DNA of 38,484 bases from Burkholderia anthina (GCF_902498995.1 NZ_CABVLY010000044.1:1-38484), one strand, 5' to 3'; positions 24,768 through 33,544 are shown, counted from the stretch's first letter. Notes: generated by a model not told the origin, from the sequence alone. A program made the numbers and translations.

Positions 24768-25049
24768 ATGCAGCGATATTCCTTTCGTCACGTATCGCGA
24801 GCCGTCTTCGCCGGCATCCTGATCGCCGGCCTGGCGGCGGGGGCGGGCTGTCAGAAGAAGGGCGACAACGACACCGGCACCGGTGCGAGCTCCGACACGA
24901 GCGCCACGGGCGGCATGTCGGCTGCGCCGTCCACCGCGCCGTCGGGCACGCCCGGCAGCGGCGCGGCCGGCGCCGACACCGGGACGACCGGCGGCGGCGC
25001 GAGCATGCCGGATGCGGCTTCCGCACCGGCTGGCGCGAGCGGCGGCTGA
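24768..25049 (+). CDS. Small low-complexity lipoprotein-like protein
   Basis: A 93-residue protein. ATG 24768 follows GGAGG at good spacing. A basic N-terminus and hydrophobic stretch ('AVFAGILIAGLAAGAGC') lead to a Cys at residue 28, consistent with an exported lipoprotein, though the lipobox is poor because the residue at -3 is Gly. The rest is a Gly/Ala/Ser/Thr/Pro-rich repeat-like chain with no recognisable domain. Function is not recognised. Confidence 0.65.
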   Translation: MQRYSFRHVSRAVFAGILIAGLAAGAGCQKKGDNDTGTGASSDTSATGGMSAAPSTAPSGTPGSGAAGADTGTTGGGASMPDAASAPAGASGG

Positions 25050-25248
25050 CCGTCAGGCGCAGGCGGCGCGCGCCATGTGCGCGGCCGCCGCCTGCCGGGC
25101 GTCATGAGGTCGTGCGGGCGCGGCACGTGCGCCGGGTGACGCGCGTGCGCGCCGCGCCGTGCGTGAAAGATTTGCAAGGACCGTTGTAGCGATTCCCGGA
25201 CCGGCGCCGTGCATCCCGCCGGCGCACGCCGTCCGGAAAGGAGGTGCG

Positions 25249-25797
25249 ATGCAGAACGCGGAATCGAACCCAACCCCGAAACAGCAGCGGGAACAGATCG
25301 AGCAAAGCCCGGTAAAGACGCCGGCGGCCGGCGGCATGCCGGATGCCGCGGCCCGGGCCGCCGAAGTCGCGAAGCGGCCGCAGACGCCCGAAACGATCGC
25401 GGCGAAAGCGCCGACCGGCCTGCCGCCGATCGACGTCGGTGCGCATGCGGTCGACAGCGGCGATCCGGTGCGCCGTGCGGCGGGCCGGATCGTGACGCTC
25501 GACAACGCGAACATGGCGATGACGGACAACACGGTCGACGTCGACGGCAAGGGCATGGAAGCGCGCACCGGCGCGACCGAATGGCACGACAACGTGATCT
25601 ATTCGAACGCGTCGCTCGACGATGCGGTCGACACCCCGGACGAAGGGCTCGGCGGTATCGAGAGCCGTCCGTCCGGCAACCTGCCGCGGATCGCGACGCG
25701 GCCCGGCTGGCGCGTGAGTCATGTCGGCGACGTCGAGATCGAGCACGGCGACGGCACGCGCGCCGAGCATGTGATCCGCCTCGAGCGGGGCGACTGA
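25249..25797 (+). CDS. DUF3005-like protein
   Basis: A 182-residue hydrophilic protein. ATG 25249 is preceded by a near-perfect anti-16S match, AAAGGAGGTG, which decides the start over an in-frame ATG at 25159. The N-terminal ~60 residues are disordered (Gln/Pro/Ala-rich). The conserved-looking part runs 'GRIVTLDNANMAMTDNTVDVDGKG', 'WHDNVIYSNASLDDAVD' and 'TRPGWRVSHVGDVEIEHGDG'. This matches my recollection of the Burkholderia DUF3005 family; no function is known. The strong ribosome site suggests high expression under some condition. Confidence 0.75.
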   Translation: MQNAESNPTPKQQREQIEQSPVKTPAAGGMPDAAARAAEVAKRPQTPETIAAKAPTGLPPIDVGAHAVDSGDPVRRAAGRIVTLDNANMAMTDNTVDVDGKGMEARTGATEWHDNVIYSNASLDDAVDTPDEGLGGIESRPSGNLPRIATRPGWRVSHVGDVEIEHGDGTRAEHVIRLERGD

Positions 25798-25810
25798 CGG
25801 GCGGATGGCG

Positions 25811-25838
25811 CGACGCCCCGCCGGGCGTCGGGGCGTCG
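25811..25838 (+). terminator. Convergent GC hairpin with two mutually exclusive stems
   Basis: CGACGCCC (25811-25818) can pair with GGGCGTCG (25823-25830) over CGCC. Alternatively CGACGCCCC (25811-25819) can pair with GGGGCGTCG (25830-25838). It lies between two convergent stop codons and probably terminates one or both genes. No T tract is present on either side. Confidence 0.5.
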
Positions 25839-25853
25839 GGCGCGCGGCGCCGC

Positions 25854-26618
25854 TTATTGCGGGCCGAGTTCCTGCGCGGAGGTGTCGGCGTCGTTGCCTT
25901 GCGCGACCAGCACGTGGACGTCGTTCGGCGTGACGTCGCCGATGCCGCCGGACGGAATCGTCACCAGCAACCAGTCGGCGTTGTTGTTGAGCGCCACCGG
26001 CGCGGTCGTCAGGATCGGCGACTTGCTGCCGGCGGTCGTGACGATCACCTGGTAGTTGCCGCCGTTCAGGTAGACGGAATCCTGGCCCGATGCGGGCGAC
26101 GCGTTCTGATAGGCGGTGCCGGACAGCGTCGGGCTTTGCGTCGTGATGTCGGTGCCCGGTGGCACGACGTATACGTCGACGTTCTGTGCGTTCGGCGATG
26201 CGTTGAAGGTGCGCACGCGCGCCTTGTCGGACAGCAGGCCCTTGTCGTATGGATCGTCGATCACCGAGATCGGCGACGCGGTGCTCGGCAGCGCGATCGT
26301 GGTGTAGTGGTGGCCGTTCGCCGCGCTGAACGATTGCGATGCGATCGTCGTCGTCGTGCCCGATACGTCGTAGCTGGCGTTCTGCGTGCCGGAATCGACG
26401 TCGTGATAGCGCGTGACGCCCTTGTACGCGACGCCGGATGCGTCGACCTTCGCATTCAGGTAGTAGTCGAGGTTCGGGCCGGCCGGCACGGCGTTGATGA
26501 AGCGTGCCTGCGGCTTCGAGATCCCGAGCTCGGTGCCGACGTCGTTGCCGTCGCCGCCGCATGCGGTGAGCACGGAAATGACCGAGCACAGCGCCACGAT
26601 CGTTCGTATGGATTTCAT
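25854..26618 (-). CDS. DUF4397-domain lipoprotein
   Basis: A 254-residue exported protein. The signal peptide 'MKSIRTIVALCSVISVLTAC' has the lipobox LTAC, so the mature N-terminal Cys is residue 20. Two related beta-rich halves follow. The first has 'ARFINAVPAGPNLDYYLN' and the second 'RVRTFNASPNAQNVDVYVVPPG', the DUF4397 signature of 'R..N..P....D.Y'. It ends 'DVHVLVAQGNDADTSAQELGPQ'. AGAGGA lies upstream of ATG 26618. It is probably surface or periplasmic and lipid-anchored. The family has no defined biochemical role. Confidence 0.88.
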   Translation of the reverse strand: MKSIRTIVALCSVISVLTACGGDGNDVGTELGISKPQARFINAVPAGPNLDYYLNAKVDASGVAYKGVTRYHDVDSGTQNASYDVSGTTTTIASQSFSAANGHHYTTIALPSTASPISVIDDPYDKGLLSDKARVRTFNASPNAQNVDVYVVPPGTDITTQSPTLSGTAYQNASPASGQDSVYLNGGNYQVIVTTAGSKSPILTTAPVALNNNADWLLVTIPSGGIGDVTPNDVHVLVAQGNDADTSAQELGPQ

Positions 26619-27072
26619 TGTCGTCCTCTCGTTCAGGGGAGCCTGCTTGCGATGCGGGTCGCCGCGCGAAGCGTTGCGCGGTGCGCAGCGCCGGTTGAAG
26701 GATGAATGCCGTCCGCCGGATGGCGGGCGCGAGGATGTCGCAAGCGATGTGCCTGCATGGCGCGAAGCACGCGGGCGGCCGTGTGGCGGCGTGTGTGGCG
26801 GGGCGGGTTGTCAAATGCCGCGCGTGATCGTGCGCGTCCGGTCATGCGCTTGTAAAAAAGCGGCGTGGTGGCGTGTCCGCGCGCGACGTTCGCGGCAACG
26901 GCGTTTCAAACGCCGATCGGTGTGCGTTGCGCAAACCGGTGCGGCTGCCGAGAGAGGCGGCGGGTAGCGCTGCGCGTTCGGGAGTTGTTGCGTACGCATC
27001 GATACGGCGCGCATCTGCGGCAAACGGCAGAATCGCGCGCGACGACGTGGTGTCGCCGCGCGCGTTGGCACA
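26619..27072. other. 454-bp gap without a supported gene
   Basis: Between the start of the DUF4397 lipoprotein gene and the end of the MFS gene. Frames here are short and Arg-rich, as expected for shadow frames in GC-rich DNA. Its right part has lower codon bias and a short A run (about 26,853). It presumably holds the lipoprotein promoter; nothing else is recognised. Confidence 0.5.
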
Positions 27073-28380
27073 TCAGCGATTCACGAGCTTTGCCGGATAC
27101 GCGAGCGCGAGTGCGCAGCCGACCAGCATGCAGGCGGCGAAGCCGTACAGCCCCGCACTTTGCGAATGGAAGGTGTCGCGCAGCCAGCCGATGAAATAGG
27201 TGCTGCCGAATCCGCCGAGGTTCGCGATCGAGCACGCGAACGCGATCCCGCCGGCGGCGGCCGAGCCTTTCAGGAACGTGGACGGCAGCGCCCAGACGAC
27301 CGGCATCGCGGCGGCGGCGCCCGCGTTGATCAGCGAGAACAGCAGCACGGTCGCGAGCGTGCCGTGCGACGACGCGGCCGCAAGCGCGAGCGCGGCGGCC
27401 GACACCAGGAACGGCACGACGATATGCCAGCGGCGTTCGCGCGCGCGGTCGGAGCTGGCGCCGCAATACAGCGTCGCGAGCACGGCCGCGGCGTTCGGGA
27501 TCGCCATCAGCCAGCCGATGTGATACGCGTCCTTCACGCCGGTATCGCGCAGGATCGTCGGCAGCCAGAAACTCACCGCATACAGCCCCAGCAGCACGCA
27601 CAGATCGATGAGGCCGAGCGCCCACACCTTCGGATCGGAGAACGCGCGGCCGAGTGCATGGTTCTTGTTGCCGGCCGGATCGGCGTCGAGGTTGTCGCGC
27701 AGTGCACGCTTTTCGTCGTCGTCGAGCCAGCGCGCGGTCTCGATGCTGTTGGGCAGCCAGCGCAGCACCGCGAAGCCGAGCAGGATCGACGGCAACGCCT
27801 CGAGCAGGAACAGCCACTGCCAGCCGCCGAGCCCGTGCGCGCCGTCGAACGCGCGCATGATCCAGCCGGAGATCGGGCTGCCGATCATGCTCGACAACGG
27901 CAGGCCGACCATGAACAGCGCGACGATCCGCGCGCGGCGCGCGTCGGGATACCACTGCGTCAGGTACAGCAGCACGCCGGGCAGGAAGCCGGCTTCGGCC
28001 GCGCCGAGCAGGAAGCGCACGATGTAGAACTGCATCGGCGTCTGCACGAACATCGTCGCGCCGGACAGCAGGCCCCACGTGATCATGATCCGCGCGATCC
28101 ACAGCTTCGCGCCGACGCGCTGCAGCACCAGGTTGCTCGGGACTTCGAACAGGATGTAGCCGCCGAAGAACAGGCCGGCGCCGAGCCCGTACACGGTATC
28201 GCTGAACTTCAGCGCATCGAGCATCTGCAGCTTCGCGAGGCCGATGTTGATGCGGTCGAGATAGGCCGCGAAATAGCACAGGCAGAAGAGGGTGATCAGG
28301 CGTAGCGTGACTTTGCGGTAGAGCATGCCGTGCTGCGCGTCGTCGGCGGAGACGGCGGTGCTCGGGTGTGCGGTAGACAT
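27073..28380 (-). CDS. nicT: ACS-family MFS transporter, NicT-like (nicotinate pathway)
   Basis: A 435-residue permease with about 12 hydrophobic helices in the anion:cation symporter group. Marks are helix-1 'YFAAYLDRINIGLAKLQM', 'AGLFFGGYILFEVPSNLVLQRVGAKLWIARIMITWG', 'RFLLGAAEAGFLPGVLLYLTQWYP' and 'GLPLSSMIGSPISGWIM'. ATG 28380 is used because the cytoplasmic leader directly precedes helix 1; an open frame to 28491 is unsupported. It diverges from the nicR-like MarR gene, and its promoter region carries the same pseudo-palindrome (28480-28493) found before the nicotinate genes. That makes it the likely importer of nicotinate or 6-hydroxynicotinate. The symbol follows Pseudomonas nicT by context. 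Confidence 0.85.
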   Translation of the reverse strand: MSTAHPSTAVSADDAQHGMLYRKVTLRLITLFCLCYFAAYLDRINIGLAKLQMLDALKFSDTVYGLGAGLFFGGYILFEVPSNLVLQRVGAKLWIARIMITWGLLSGATMFVQTPMQFYIVRFLLGAAEAGFLPGVLLYLTQWYPDARRARIVALFMVGLPLSSMIGSPISGWIMRAFDGAHGLGGWQWLFLLEALPSILLGFAVLRWLPNSIETARWLDDDEKRALRDNLDADPAGNKNHALGRAFSDPKVWALGLIDLCVLLGLYAVSFWLPTILRDTGVKDAYHIGWLMAIPNAAAVLATLYCGASSDRARERRWHIVVPFLVSAAALALAAASSHGTLATVLLFSLINAGAAAAMPVVWALPSTFLKGSAAAGGIAFACSIANLGGFGSTYFIGWLRDTFHSQSAGLYGFAACMLVGCALALAYPAKLVNR

Positions 28381-28479
28381 GGGACTGCCCCTGTTCAAGT
28401 GTGACGGATGAGTGAGTGGCCGATCGACGCGAGCGAGCATCTCGCCGCGCGCTGGAGTCTGTATAGCACGCCAATTACA

Positions 28480-28493
28480 TAGCGTACACACTA
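28480..28493 (-). promoter_or_regulatory. Putative NicR operator, nicT side
   Basis: On the plus strand it reads TAGCGTACACACTA; on the minus (coding) strand, TAGTGTGTACGCTA. It lies 100 bp upstream of the nicT start. The minus-strand core and flank AGTGTGTACGCTA-YRTAA is shared with the site before nicC. Confidence 0.75.
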
Positions 28494-28814
28494 GAAAATA
28501 CGGAATCGCACAGGCATGAAAACGGAGGCGTCATGGCCGACTAATGCGTGAAGAAAATCGCGAATTTTTCGAGGATTCCAGCGAATCGTCGCGTGCATTT
28601 AAGCAGTTGTATAAAACGTCAAGGCTTGCGCCGAATTAGTGCGTATGCGCTCAAAAGTGCAGCGTATGCGCGCAAGCGATTCGACAGCCCGAAAACCTGC
28701 CATCCGGGCATGAACGGCAACGCCGACGGATCTTCGCGCAGGGTGCGCGAGCGGTGCGGCGAACCCTGATGCACCGCAACGAAGCGGCGCGCGCGCCGCC
28801 GATTGCGTCGATTT

Positions 28815-28828
28815 GAGGGTGTACACTC
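28815..28828 (+). promoter_or_regulatory. Putative NicR operator, nicR side (autoregulation)
   Basis: GAGGGTGTACACTC matches 11 of 14 positions of TAGTGTGTACGCTA, allowing G/A at position 11. It has the perfect 8-bp palindrome GTGTACAC at its centre (28819-28826). It is 40 bp before the MarR start, consistent with autorepression. Confidence 0.65.
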
Positions 28829-28867
28829 CTTACCTTTCCCATTCGTGCCGCGCGGGCTTTCACTTTC

Positions 28868-29314
28868 ATGGCGTCTTCCAAGGATTCCTACGACTTTCAC
28901 GACCAGGTCGGCCACTTGTTGCGCCGCGCATATCAGCGTCACGTTGCGATCTTTCAGGAAGCGATCCCCGATTCGGATCTGACGGCCGCCCAGTTCGTCG
29001 CGCTGTGCGCGGTCAAGGAAAAGCAGGCGTGTTCGCTGAACGACATCGTCAAGGCGACCGCGATCGACCAGGCGACGATCCGCGGCGTGGTCGACCGGTT
29101 GAAGGCGCGCGCGCTGATCGAAGTGCTGCCCGACCCGAACGACGGCCGCAAGCTGATCGTGCGCGCGACGGCGGCGGGCCACGCGCTGATCGACCGCACG
29201 GTGCCGTTCGCGCGGCAGGTGACGGAGCGCACGTACGGCCCGCTCAATCCGGGCGAGCGCGTCGCGCTGCAGTACCTGCTGCGCAAGATGATGGAGGCCG
29301 ACGGCGATGCGTGA
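28868..29314 (+). CDS. nicR: MarR-family repressor of nicotinate catabolism (NicR/BpsR-like)
   Basis: A 148-residue MarR regulator. The winged helix is 'LTAAQFVALCAVKEKQACSLNDIVKATAIDQATIRGVVDRLKARALIEVLPDPNDGRKLIVRATAAGHALI', with the wing Asp-x-Arg ('NDGRK') conserved. Flanking helices supply dimerisation. In Pseudomonas putida (NicR) and Bordetella (BpsR), related MarR proteins repress nic genes and are released by 6-hydroxynicotinate. The same role is inferred here from its position within the cluster and the shared pseudo-palindromes before each nic unit. No clear ribosome site precedes ATG 28868, suggesting modest translation. Confidence 0.88.
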   Translation: MASSKDSYDFHDQVGHLLRRAYQRHVAIFQEAIPDSDLTAAQFVALCAVKEKQACSLNDIVKATAIDQATIRGVVDRLKARALIEVLPDPNDGRKLIVRATAAGHALIDRTVPFARQVTERTYGPLNPGERVALQYLLRKMMEADGDA

Positions 29315-29360
29315 TGCACGGCGCCGTCCGGCTATCGACGCAACCCGGCGTTATACGGTG

Positions 29361-31649
29361 CTATACGGCGCCTGCGACGGCAGGCGTTTCGGCGCCTTGA
29401 AGCCGGCCGGCCTCGCGTAGCGCGGCCCGCACCGTTTCGGGCGTGAACGGCGGCGCGTAGACGCGCACGCCGGTCGCATCGAACAGCGCATTCGCGACCG
29501 CGGCCGGCCCCGGCACCGATGCCGATTCGCCCGCGCCGAGCGGCGGCTCGCCTTGTCTGGGCATCAGCACGACGTCGACGTCCGGCACTTCGTCGAACGT
29601 CAGGATCGGATAGCTCGCCCATTCGCGCGACGCGACCTTGCCGTCTGCAAACCGTACGCGCTCCTTCAGCGTACGGCTCAATACCTGGATCACGTTGCCG
29701 TGGATCTGATGGCGCACGCCGTCCGGATTGATCATCGTGCCGGTGTCCTGGCCGACCGTCACGCGCTCGATCCGGATCTCGCCCGACACGCGATCGACGC
29801 TCAGGTCGACGACCCATGCGGACCACGCCGCGCCGAAACCGGGGAAGCGGCTGTGCACGTAGCGTGCATAGGCGATGCCGCGGCCGCGCACGACGCGCGC
29901 GCCATCGCGGCCATCCCGTTCCTTGTCGCGGCCCGCGCGCGGCGTCCAGCCCGCGCGCTCGGCCACGGCCCGCAGCAGTTCGATCGCACGTGTGTCCTGC
30001 AGATGGCGAATGCGGAACGCGAGCGGATCGATGCCGGCCAGCGCCGCGCATTCGTCGACGAACGCGTCGTGTGCGAACGAGTTCGGTAGCGCCGATACGC
30101 CGCGCAGCCACGACGCGCGCACGAGCGGCGCGAGATCCTCGCAGACGAAACGGCGATTCGGGCTTGCATAAGGCGACACGGCCGTCCGGTCGCCCATCTC
30201 GAACACGCGCGGCTCGGGTGCGATCGCGCCGGTCAGCAGCGTCGCGAGCAGCGGCGCGTCGTTCGACGGATAGCGCGTCGTGAAGTCGTAGCCGAGCAGG
30301 CGGCCGTCGCGCGTCACGGTGCCCGTCACCTGCATCAGCTGGCCGGCGCCCTTCGGTTCCCACAGATGTTCGTCCGCACGCGACAGTTGCACGCGCACCG
30401 GCCGGCCGACCGCGCGCGACAGCAGCAGCGCGTCGCCGCATACGTCGTCCGCGCCGTTGCGGCCGTAGCAGCCGGCCGCTTCCATCCGCACGATGTCGAA
30501 ATCCGCTTCGTCGCGCGCCACGAGCGTCGCGAGGTCGTAGCGCAGCGACACCGGGTTCTGCGTGCCGGACCACACGGTGATCCGGCCGTCGCCCGGCGCG
30601 CGATAGTCGGCGAGCGCGCACGACGGGCCGATCGAGCCGTGCATCTGGAACGGCCACGCGTAGGTGCGCGACAGCGTGATCGTGCCGGGTTGCGTGCGCG
30701 CCGCCTCGACGCTGCCTTCGTCGAGCAGGACGCGACGTTGCGCGGGCGCGGCGGCGATCGCGGCGGCCGGCGCATCGAGCGACGGCAGCGCGGGGTGCGG
30801 TCGCCATGTGACGCGCAACTGACGCGCCGCGCGAATCGCATGTTCCTCGCGTTCGGCAACGACGCCGACGAAGTCGCCGATCGCGACGACGGCCACCAGC
30901 CCCGGAACGTCGGCGACCGACGCGCGATCGACGTCGACGAGCGACGTGCCGACGAACGCGCCGCTGTCGTGGCCCGCATACGGCGGCCGTACGACGCGGC
31001 CGTGCAGCATGCCCGGCACGCGCATGTCGTGCACGAACGTGAGCTGGCCGGTGGCCTTCGCGGGCACGTCGACGCGCGGCGACGACTTGCCGACGATCCG
31101 GTAGTGGGCGGGATCCTTCGTCCGCGCATTCAGGTCGAGCGTCAGCGCGATGCGGCGCGTGGCGACGAGTGCGGCGAATGTCGTGGCGCGTCCGTCGGCG
31201 GGAGCCGAGATCGTCCCGCCTTCGGTGACGAGTTGCGCGGCGTCGATGCCGAAGCGCTCGGCGGCCAGCGCCAGCAGTGCGTGCCGCGCCTGGGCGGCCG
31301 CGCAACGCAGCGGTGTGGCGGAAATCTGGATTGTCGCGCTCGCGATGGTCGGGCCCTGGTTCGGCGTCGCGGCCGTGTCGCCGAGCACCATCGTGACGCG
31401 CGCGGCCGGCACGTCGAGTTCCTCGGCGACGATCTGCGCGAGCGACGTGCGGATGCCGGTGCCGAGGTCGACGTGTCCGTTGAAGGCGAGGATGCGTCCG
31501 TCGTCGAGGATCGCGACGAACACTTCGGGCAGCGCCGGTACGTACGACGACAGGCTGCCCGGCTGGCCGGGCGCCGGCTTCACGGGCGGCGCGGGCGGGC
31601 GGATCACGGTCAGGCAGCCGTCGCGCGCAAGCAGTTCGGAGCGATTCAC
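29361..31649 (-). CDS. nicB: Molybdopterin-binding large subunit of nicotinate dehydrogenase (NicB-like, no cytochrome domain)
   Basis: A 762-residue subunit of the xanthine-dehydrogenase/isoquinoline-oxidoreductase class, and last gene of the nicE-D-X-F operon. It covers the small aldehyde-oxidase-type domain ('VPALPEVFVAILDDGRILAFNGHVDLGTGIRT') and the long cofactor region, with 'FQMHGSIGPSCALADY', 'AAGCYGRNGADDVCGDALLLSR', 'GQDTGTMINPDGVRHQIHGN' and the catalytic-Glu motif 'LGAGESASVPGPAAVANAL'. It would hydroxylate nicotinate at C6 with NicA. Pseudomonas NicB is ~1,190 residues with C-terminal cytochrome c domains; this one stops after the molybdenum domain and has no CxxCH. GTG 31649 is taken as start because coding similarity begins there; an upstream frame to 31730 is Arg-rich and unconvincing. 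Confidence 0.85.
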   Translation of the reverse strand: MNRSELLARDGCLTVIRPPAPPVKPAPGQPGSLSSYVPALPEVFVAILDDGRILAFNGHVDLGTGIRTSLAQIVAEELDVPAARVTMVLGDTAATPNQGPTIASATIQISATPLRCAAAQARHALLALAAERFGIDAAQLVTEGGTISAPADGRATTFAALVATRRIALTLDLNARTKDPAHYRIVGKSSPRVDVPAKATGQLTFVHDMRVPGMLHGRVVRPPYAGHDSGAFVGTSLVDVDRASVADVPGLVAVVAIGDFVGVVAEREEHAIRAARQLRVTWRPHPALPSLDAPAAAIAAAPAQRRVLLDEGSVEAARTQPGTITLSRTYAWPFQMHGSIGPSCALADYRAPGDGRITVWSGTQNPVSLRYDLATLVARDEADFDIVRMEAAGCYGRNGADDVCGDALLLSRAVGRPVRVQLSRADEHLWEPKGAGQLMQVTGTVTRDGRLLGYDFTTRYPSNDAPLLATLLTGAIAPEPRVFEMGDRTAVSPYASPNRRFVCEDLAPLVRASWLRGVSALPNSFAHDAFVDECAALAGIDPLAFRIRHLQDTRAIELLRAVAERAGWTPRAGRDKERDGRDGARVVRGRGIAYARYVHSRFPGFGAAWSAWVVDLSVDRVSGEIRIERVTVGQDTGTMINPDGVRHQIHGNVIQVLSRTLKERVRFADGKVASREWASYPILTFDEVPDVDVVLMPRQGEPPLGAGESASVPGPAAVANALFDATGVRVYAPPFTPETVRAALREAGRLQGAETPAVAGAV

Positions 31650-31836
31650 GGATGAAGAGTCCTGTCGGGAAGGGCGCGGCCGGCGGACGGCCGCGGCGGG
31701 TGCGGCGCGCGTGCGCGGCCGGCCGCGCACGCGTCGAATCTAGGCCGCCAAAACCGCAGCGTCAATTGCGCGCGGGCGCACCGGCGCGGCCGGCGCTCGC
31801 GTTGCGCGGCGGCTCGCGACGGCTCGTGACGCTGGC

Positions 31837-32484
31837 TCAGCGCGCGTGCGCGGCGTCGATCGCCGCGATCGCATCGTCGAGCGGCATCACGGCCGCATAT
31901 TTTTGCTGCATGTCGAACAGGTTCGCATCGTGCGGCGCGATCGCGCGATCGCCGACGCAATCAGCGAGCACCAGCGGACGGAACCCGTGCGACATCGCGT
32001 CGACCACGCTCGCGCGCACGCAGCCGCTCGTCACCGCGCCCGCGACGAGCAGCGTCTGCACCGCGCGCTGCGCGAGCCACGGCGCCAGTTGCGTGCCGAA
32101 GAACGCGGACGGCACGGTCTTGCGTACCACGAGTTCGCCGGCAGCGGGCGTGAGCTCGGGCACGATCGCGCTGTTCGGATGATGCTCGGTCAGCGTCGCC
32201 ATGCCGGGCACCTTCAGCGAAAACACGTTGTCGTCGCTGCCGTCGTCCGCGTACACGATGCGGCTGTGCGCGACGGGCCAGCCGCGTTCGCGCGCGAGTG
32301 CGAGCGCTTTCGTCGTGCGCGCGATCGCCGGCGCGATGTTGCCGCCGCCGAACGTCGCGGGATCGGCGAAGCCGACCACGAAGTCGACGATCAGCAGTCC
32401 GATGTTGCCGTGCGGCGGCAGCGGCGTGCCGAAACCCTGCTGGCGATAGACGCCCGCTTCGGCGTGACGGGAAAGATCGGTCAT
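31837..32484 (-). CDS. nicF: Maleamate amidohydrolase (NicF)
   Basis: A 215-residue cysteine hydrolase of the isochorismatase family. The catalytic triad is visible: Asp34 in 'LLIVDFVVGFADP', Lys122 in 'VVRKTVPSAFFGTQL' and Cys155 in 'AGAVTSGCVRASVVDAMSHGF'. The enzyme hydrolyses maleamate to maleate and ammonia, the fifth step of the nicotinate route. It lies 19 bp after nicX in the same operon, and the order nicE-D-X-F supports the specific assignment over general nicotinamidases. Confidence 0.93.
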   Translation of the reverse strand: MTDLSRHAEAGVYRQQGFGTPLPPHGNIGLLIVDFVVGFADPATFGGGNIAPAIARTTKALALARERGWPVAHSRIVYADDGSDDNVFSLKVPGMATLTEHHPNSAIVPELTPAAGELVVRKTVPSAFFGTQLAPWLAQRAVQTLLVAGAVTSGCVRASVVDAMSHGFRPLVLADCVGDRAIAPHDANLFDMQQKYAAVMPLDDAIAAIDAAHAR

Positions 32485-32503
32485 GGTGTCGGGTACTCGT
32501 CGG

Positions 32504-33544
32504 TCAGGCGGGTTGATCGATCACGCGGCCGTCGCGCACGACGGTCTCGCCGTCGAGTTCGACCGTGCAGCGGCGCAGCGGAATGTCGATGTGACAGGTG
32601 GTGGTGCGGTTGCCGCCACCTTCGTTGTTCGGCCCGAGCGAGAACAGGAAGTTGCCTTCGAATGCGCGCGCATCCATCCCGATCGTCGCTTCGCGGTCGT
32701 ACAGGCCGAGCGTCGACCAGCGCGCGCGCGGCTGCAGCCCCCAGCCGATGTGCGAGATCGCATAGCCTTCCGGGTCGGCGAAGGTTTCCATGTAGTCGCG
32801 CAGCAGGTCGGCGTCGACGCCGCCTTCGATGCGCGTCGCATAGCCGCCTTCGACGGTCAGCGCGATCGGCTCGCTCACGTAGTGCTTCTGCGGCAGCAGG
32901 ATGTCGCCGCGATCGATCACGATCGTGCCGCGCGCGGTGCGGTCGTTCGGGTAGGTCAGCGCGAAGCCGCTCGGCCAGTGATCCCAGCGGCCCGGCGCGT
33001 CGACGAAGCCGTATTCGGCGGTCGGCGGAAAGTCGCCGAGCGGGCACGCGAGCGCGGTGCCGGCCGCGGAGGTCACGCGCATCTCGCGCGCGGCGGCGAT
33101 CTTCTTGGCGGCGCCGAGCACGCGCGTGCGGTCGGCCAGCGTGGGCACCATCCGCACCAGCACTTCGGGCGGCTCGACCGCGAGCAGGATCTTCGTGCCG
33201 GACTTCAGGATGTCGTGCTGCTCGGGCGAGAACAGCAGCGTCATCAGGTCGAGCACGAGGTCGCTCTCGCGCAGCGCGGCGATCGCGGCGCGGTTGCCGG
33301 TCAGCGGCGTCGTGCCGAGATACGCGAGCGGGTCGCGGCTGAACGCCTTCTCGCCGTTCACCGGCGGCAGGTCGAGGCGGTTGACGATCGCGCCCATCGA
33401 TTGCGTCGCGATCAGCGCGCACGACAGCGTTTGCGGATGCGTGGCCGCGCTCGTCAGGATCGTGACGGTCTGGCCGGGTTCGAGGCGCGACAGCGTGAGC
33501 ACCTGCTTCCACGCGTCGATCAGTTGGGTGTCGCTGACTGGCAT
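32504..33544 (-). CDS. nicX: 2,5-dihydroxypyridine 5,6-dioxygenase (NicX)
   Basis: A 346-residue non-haem Fe(II) ring-cleaving dioxygenase, close to the ~350 residues of Pseudomonas NicX. It splits 2,5-dihydroxypyridine to N-formylmaleamate. With ATG 33544 the candidate ligands fall at His265 ('AISHIGWGL'), His318 and Asp320 ('CHIDIPL'). These match the His265/His318/Asp320 set I recall for P. putida NicX, which also supports the start choice. Other landmarks are 'LYDREATIGMDARAFEGNFLFSLGPNNEGGG'. An upstream frame extension to 33655 overlaps the nicD end and is rejected. Confidence 0.95.
   Translation of the reverse strand: MPVSDTQLIDAWKQVLTLSRLEPGQTVTILTSAATHPQTLSCALIATQSMGAIVNRLDLPPVNGEKAFSRDPLAYLGTTPLTGNRAAIAALRESDLVLDLMTLLFSPEQHDILKSGTKILLAVEPPEVLVRMVPTLADRTRVLGAAKKIAAAREMRVTSAAGTALACPLGDFPPTAEYGFVDAPGRWDHWPSGFALTYPNDRTARGTIVIDRGDILLPQKHYVSEPIALTVEGGYATRIEGGVDADLLRDYMETFADPEGYAISHIGWGLQPRARWSTLGLYDREATIGMDARAFEGNFLFSLGPNNEGGGNRTTTCHIDIPLRRCTVELDGETVVRDGRVIDQPA

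Larger units (their letters stand above)
28381..28867. promoter_or_regulatory. nicT-nicR divergent control region
   Basis: A 487-bp gap holding two good copies of the TAGYGTRYACRCTA element, one near each gene. Between them is an AT-richer stretch with two exact GCGTATGCGC direct repeats (28641-28650 and 28662-28671) spaced 21 bp, two helical turns. No credible gene is seen; frames inside are short and overlap these sites. Confidence 0.7.

Noticed and set aside
22823..25189. 788-residue plus-strand frame opposite the NCS1 gene
   Set aside because: Highly charged Arg/His/Asp composition with no hydrophobic segments or motifs; the minus strand encodes a clear 12-helix transporter.
29315..29360. 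Terminator between the convergent nicR and molybdenum-subunit genes
   Set aside because: Only the self-complementary ACGGCGCCGT (29318-29327) is present; it lacks a loop and T tract, so a hairpin terminator is not supported.
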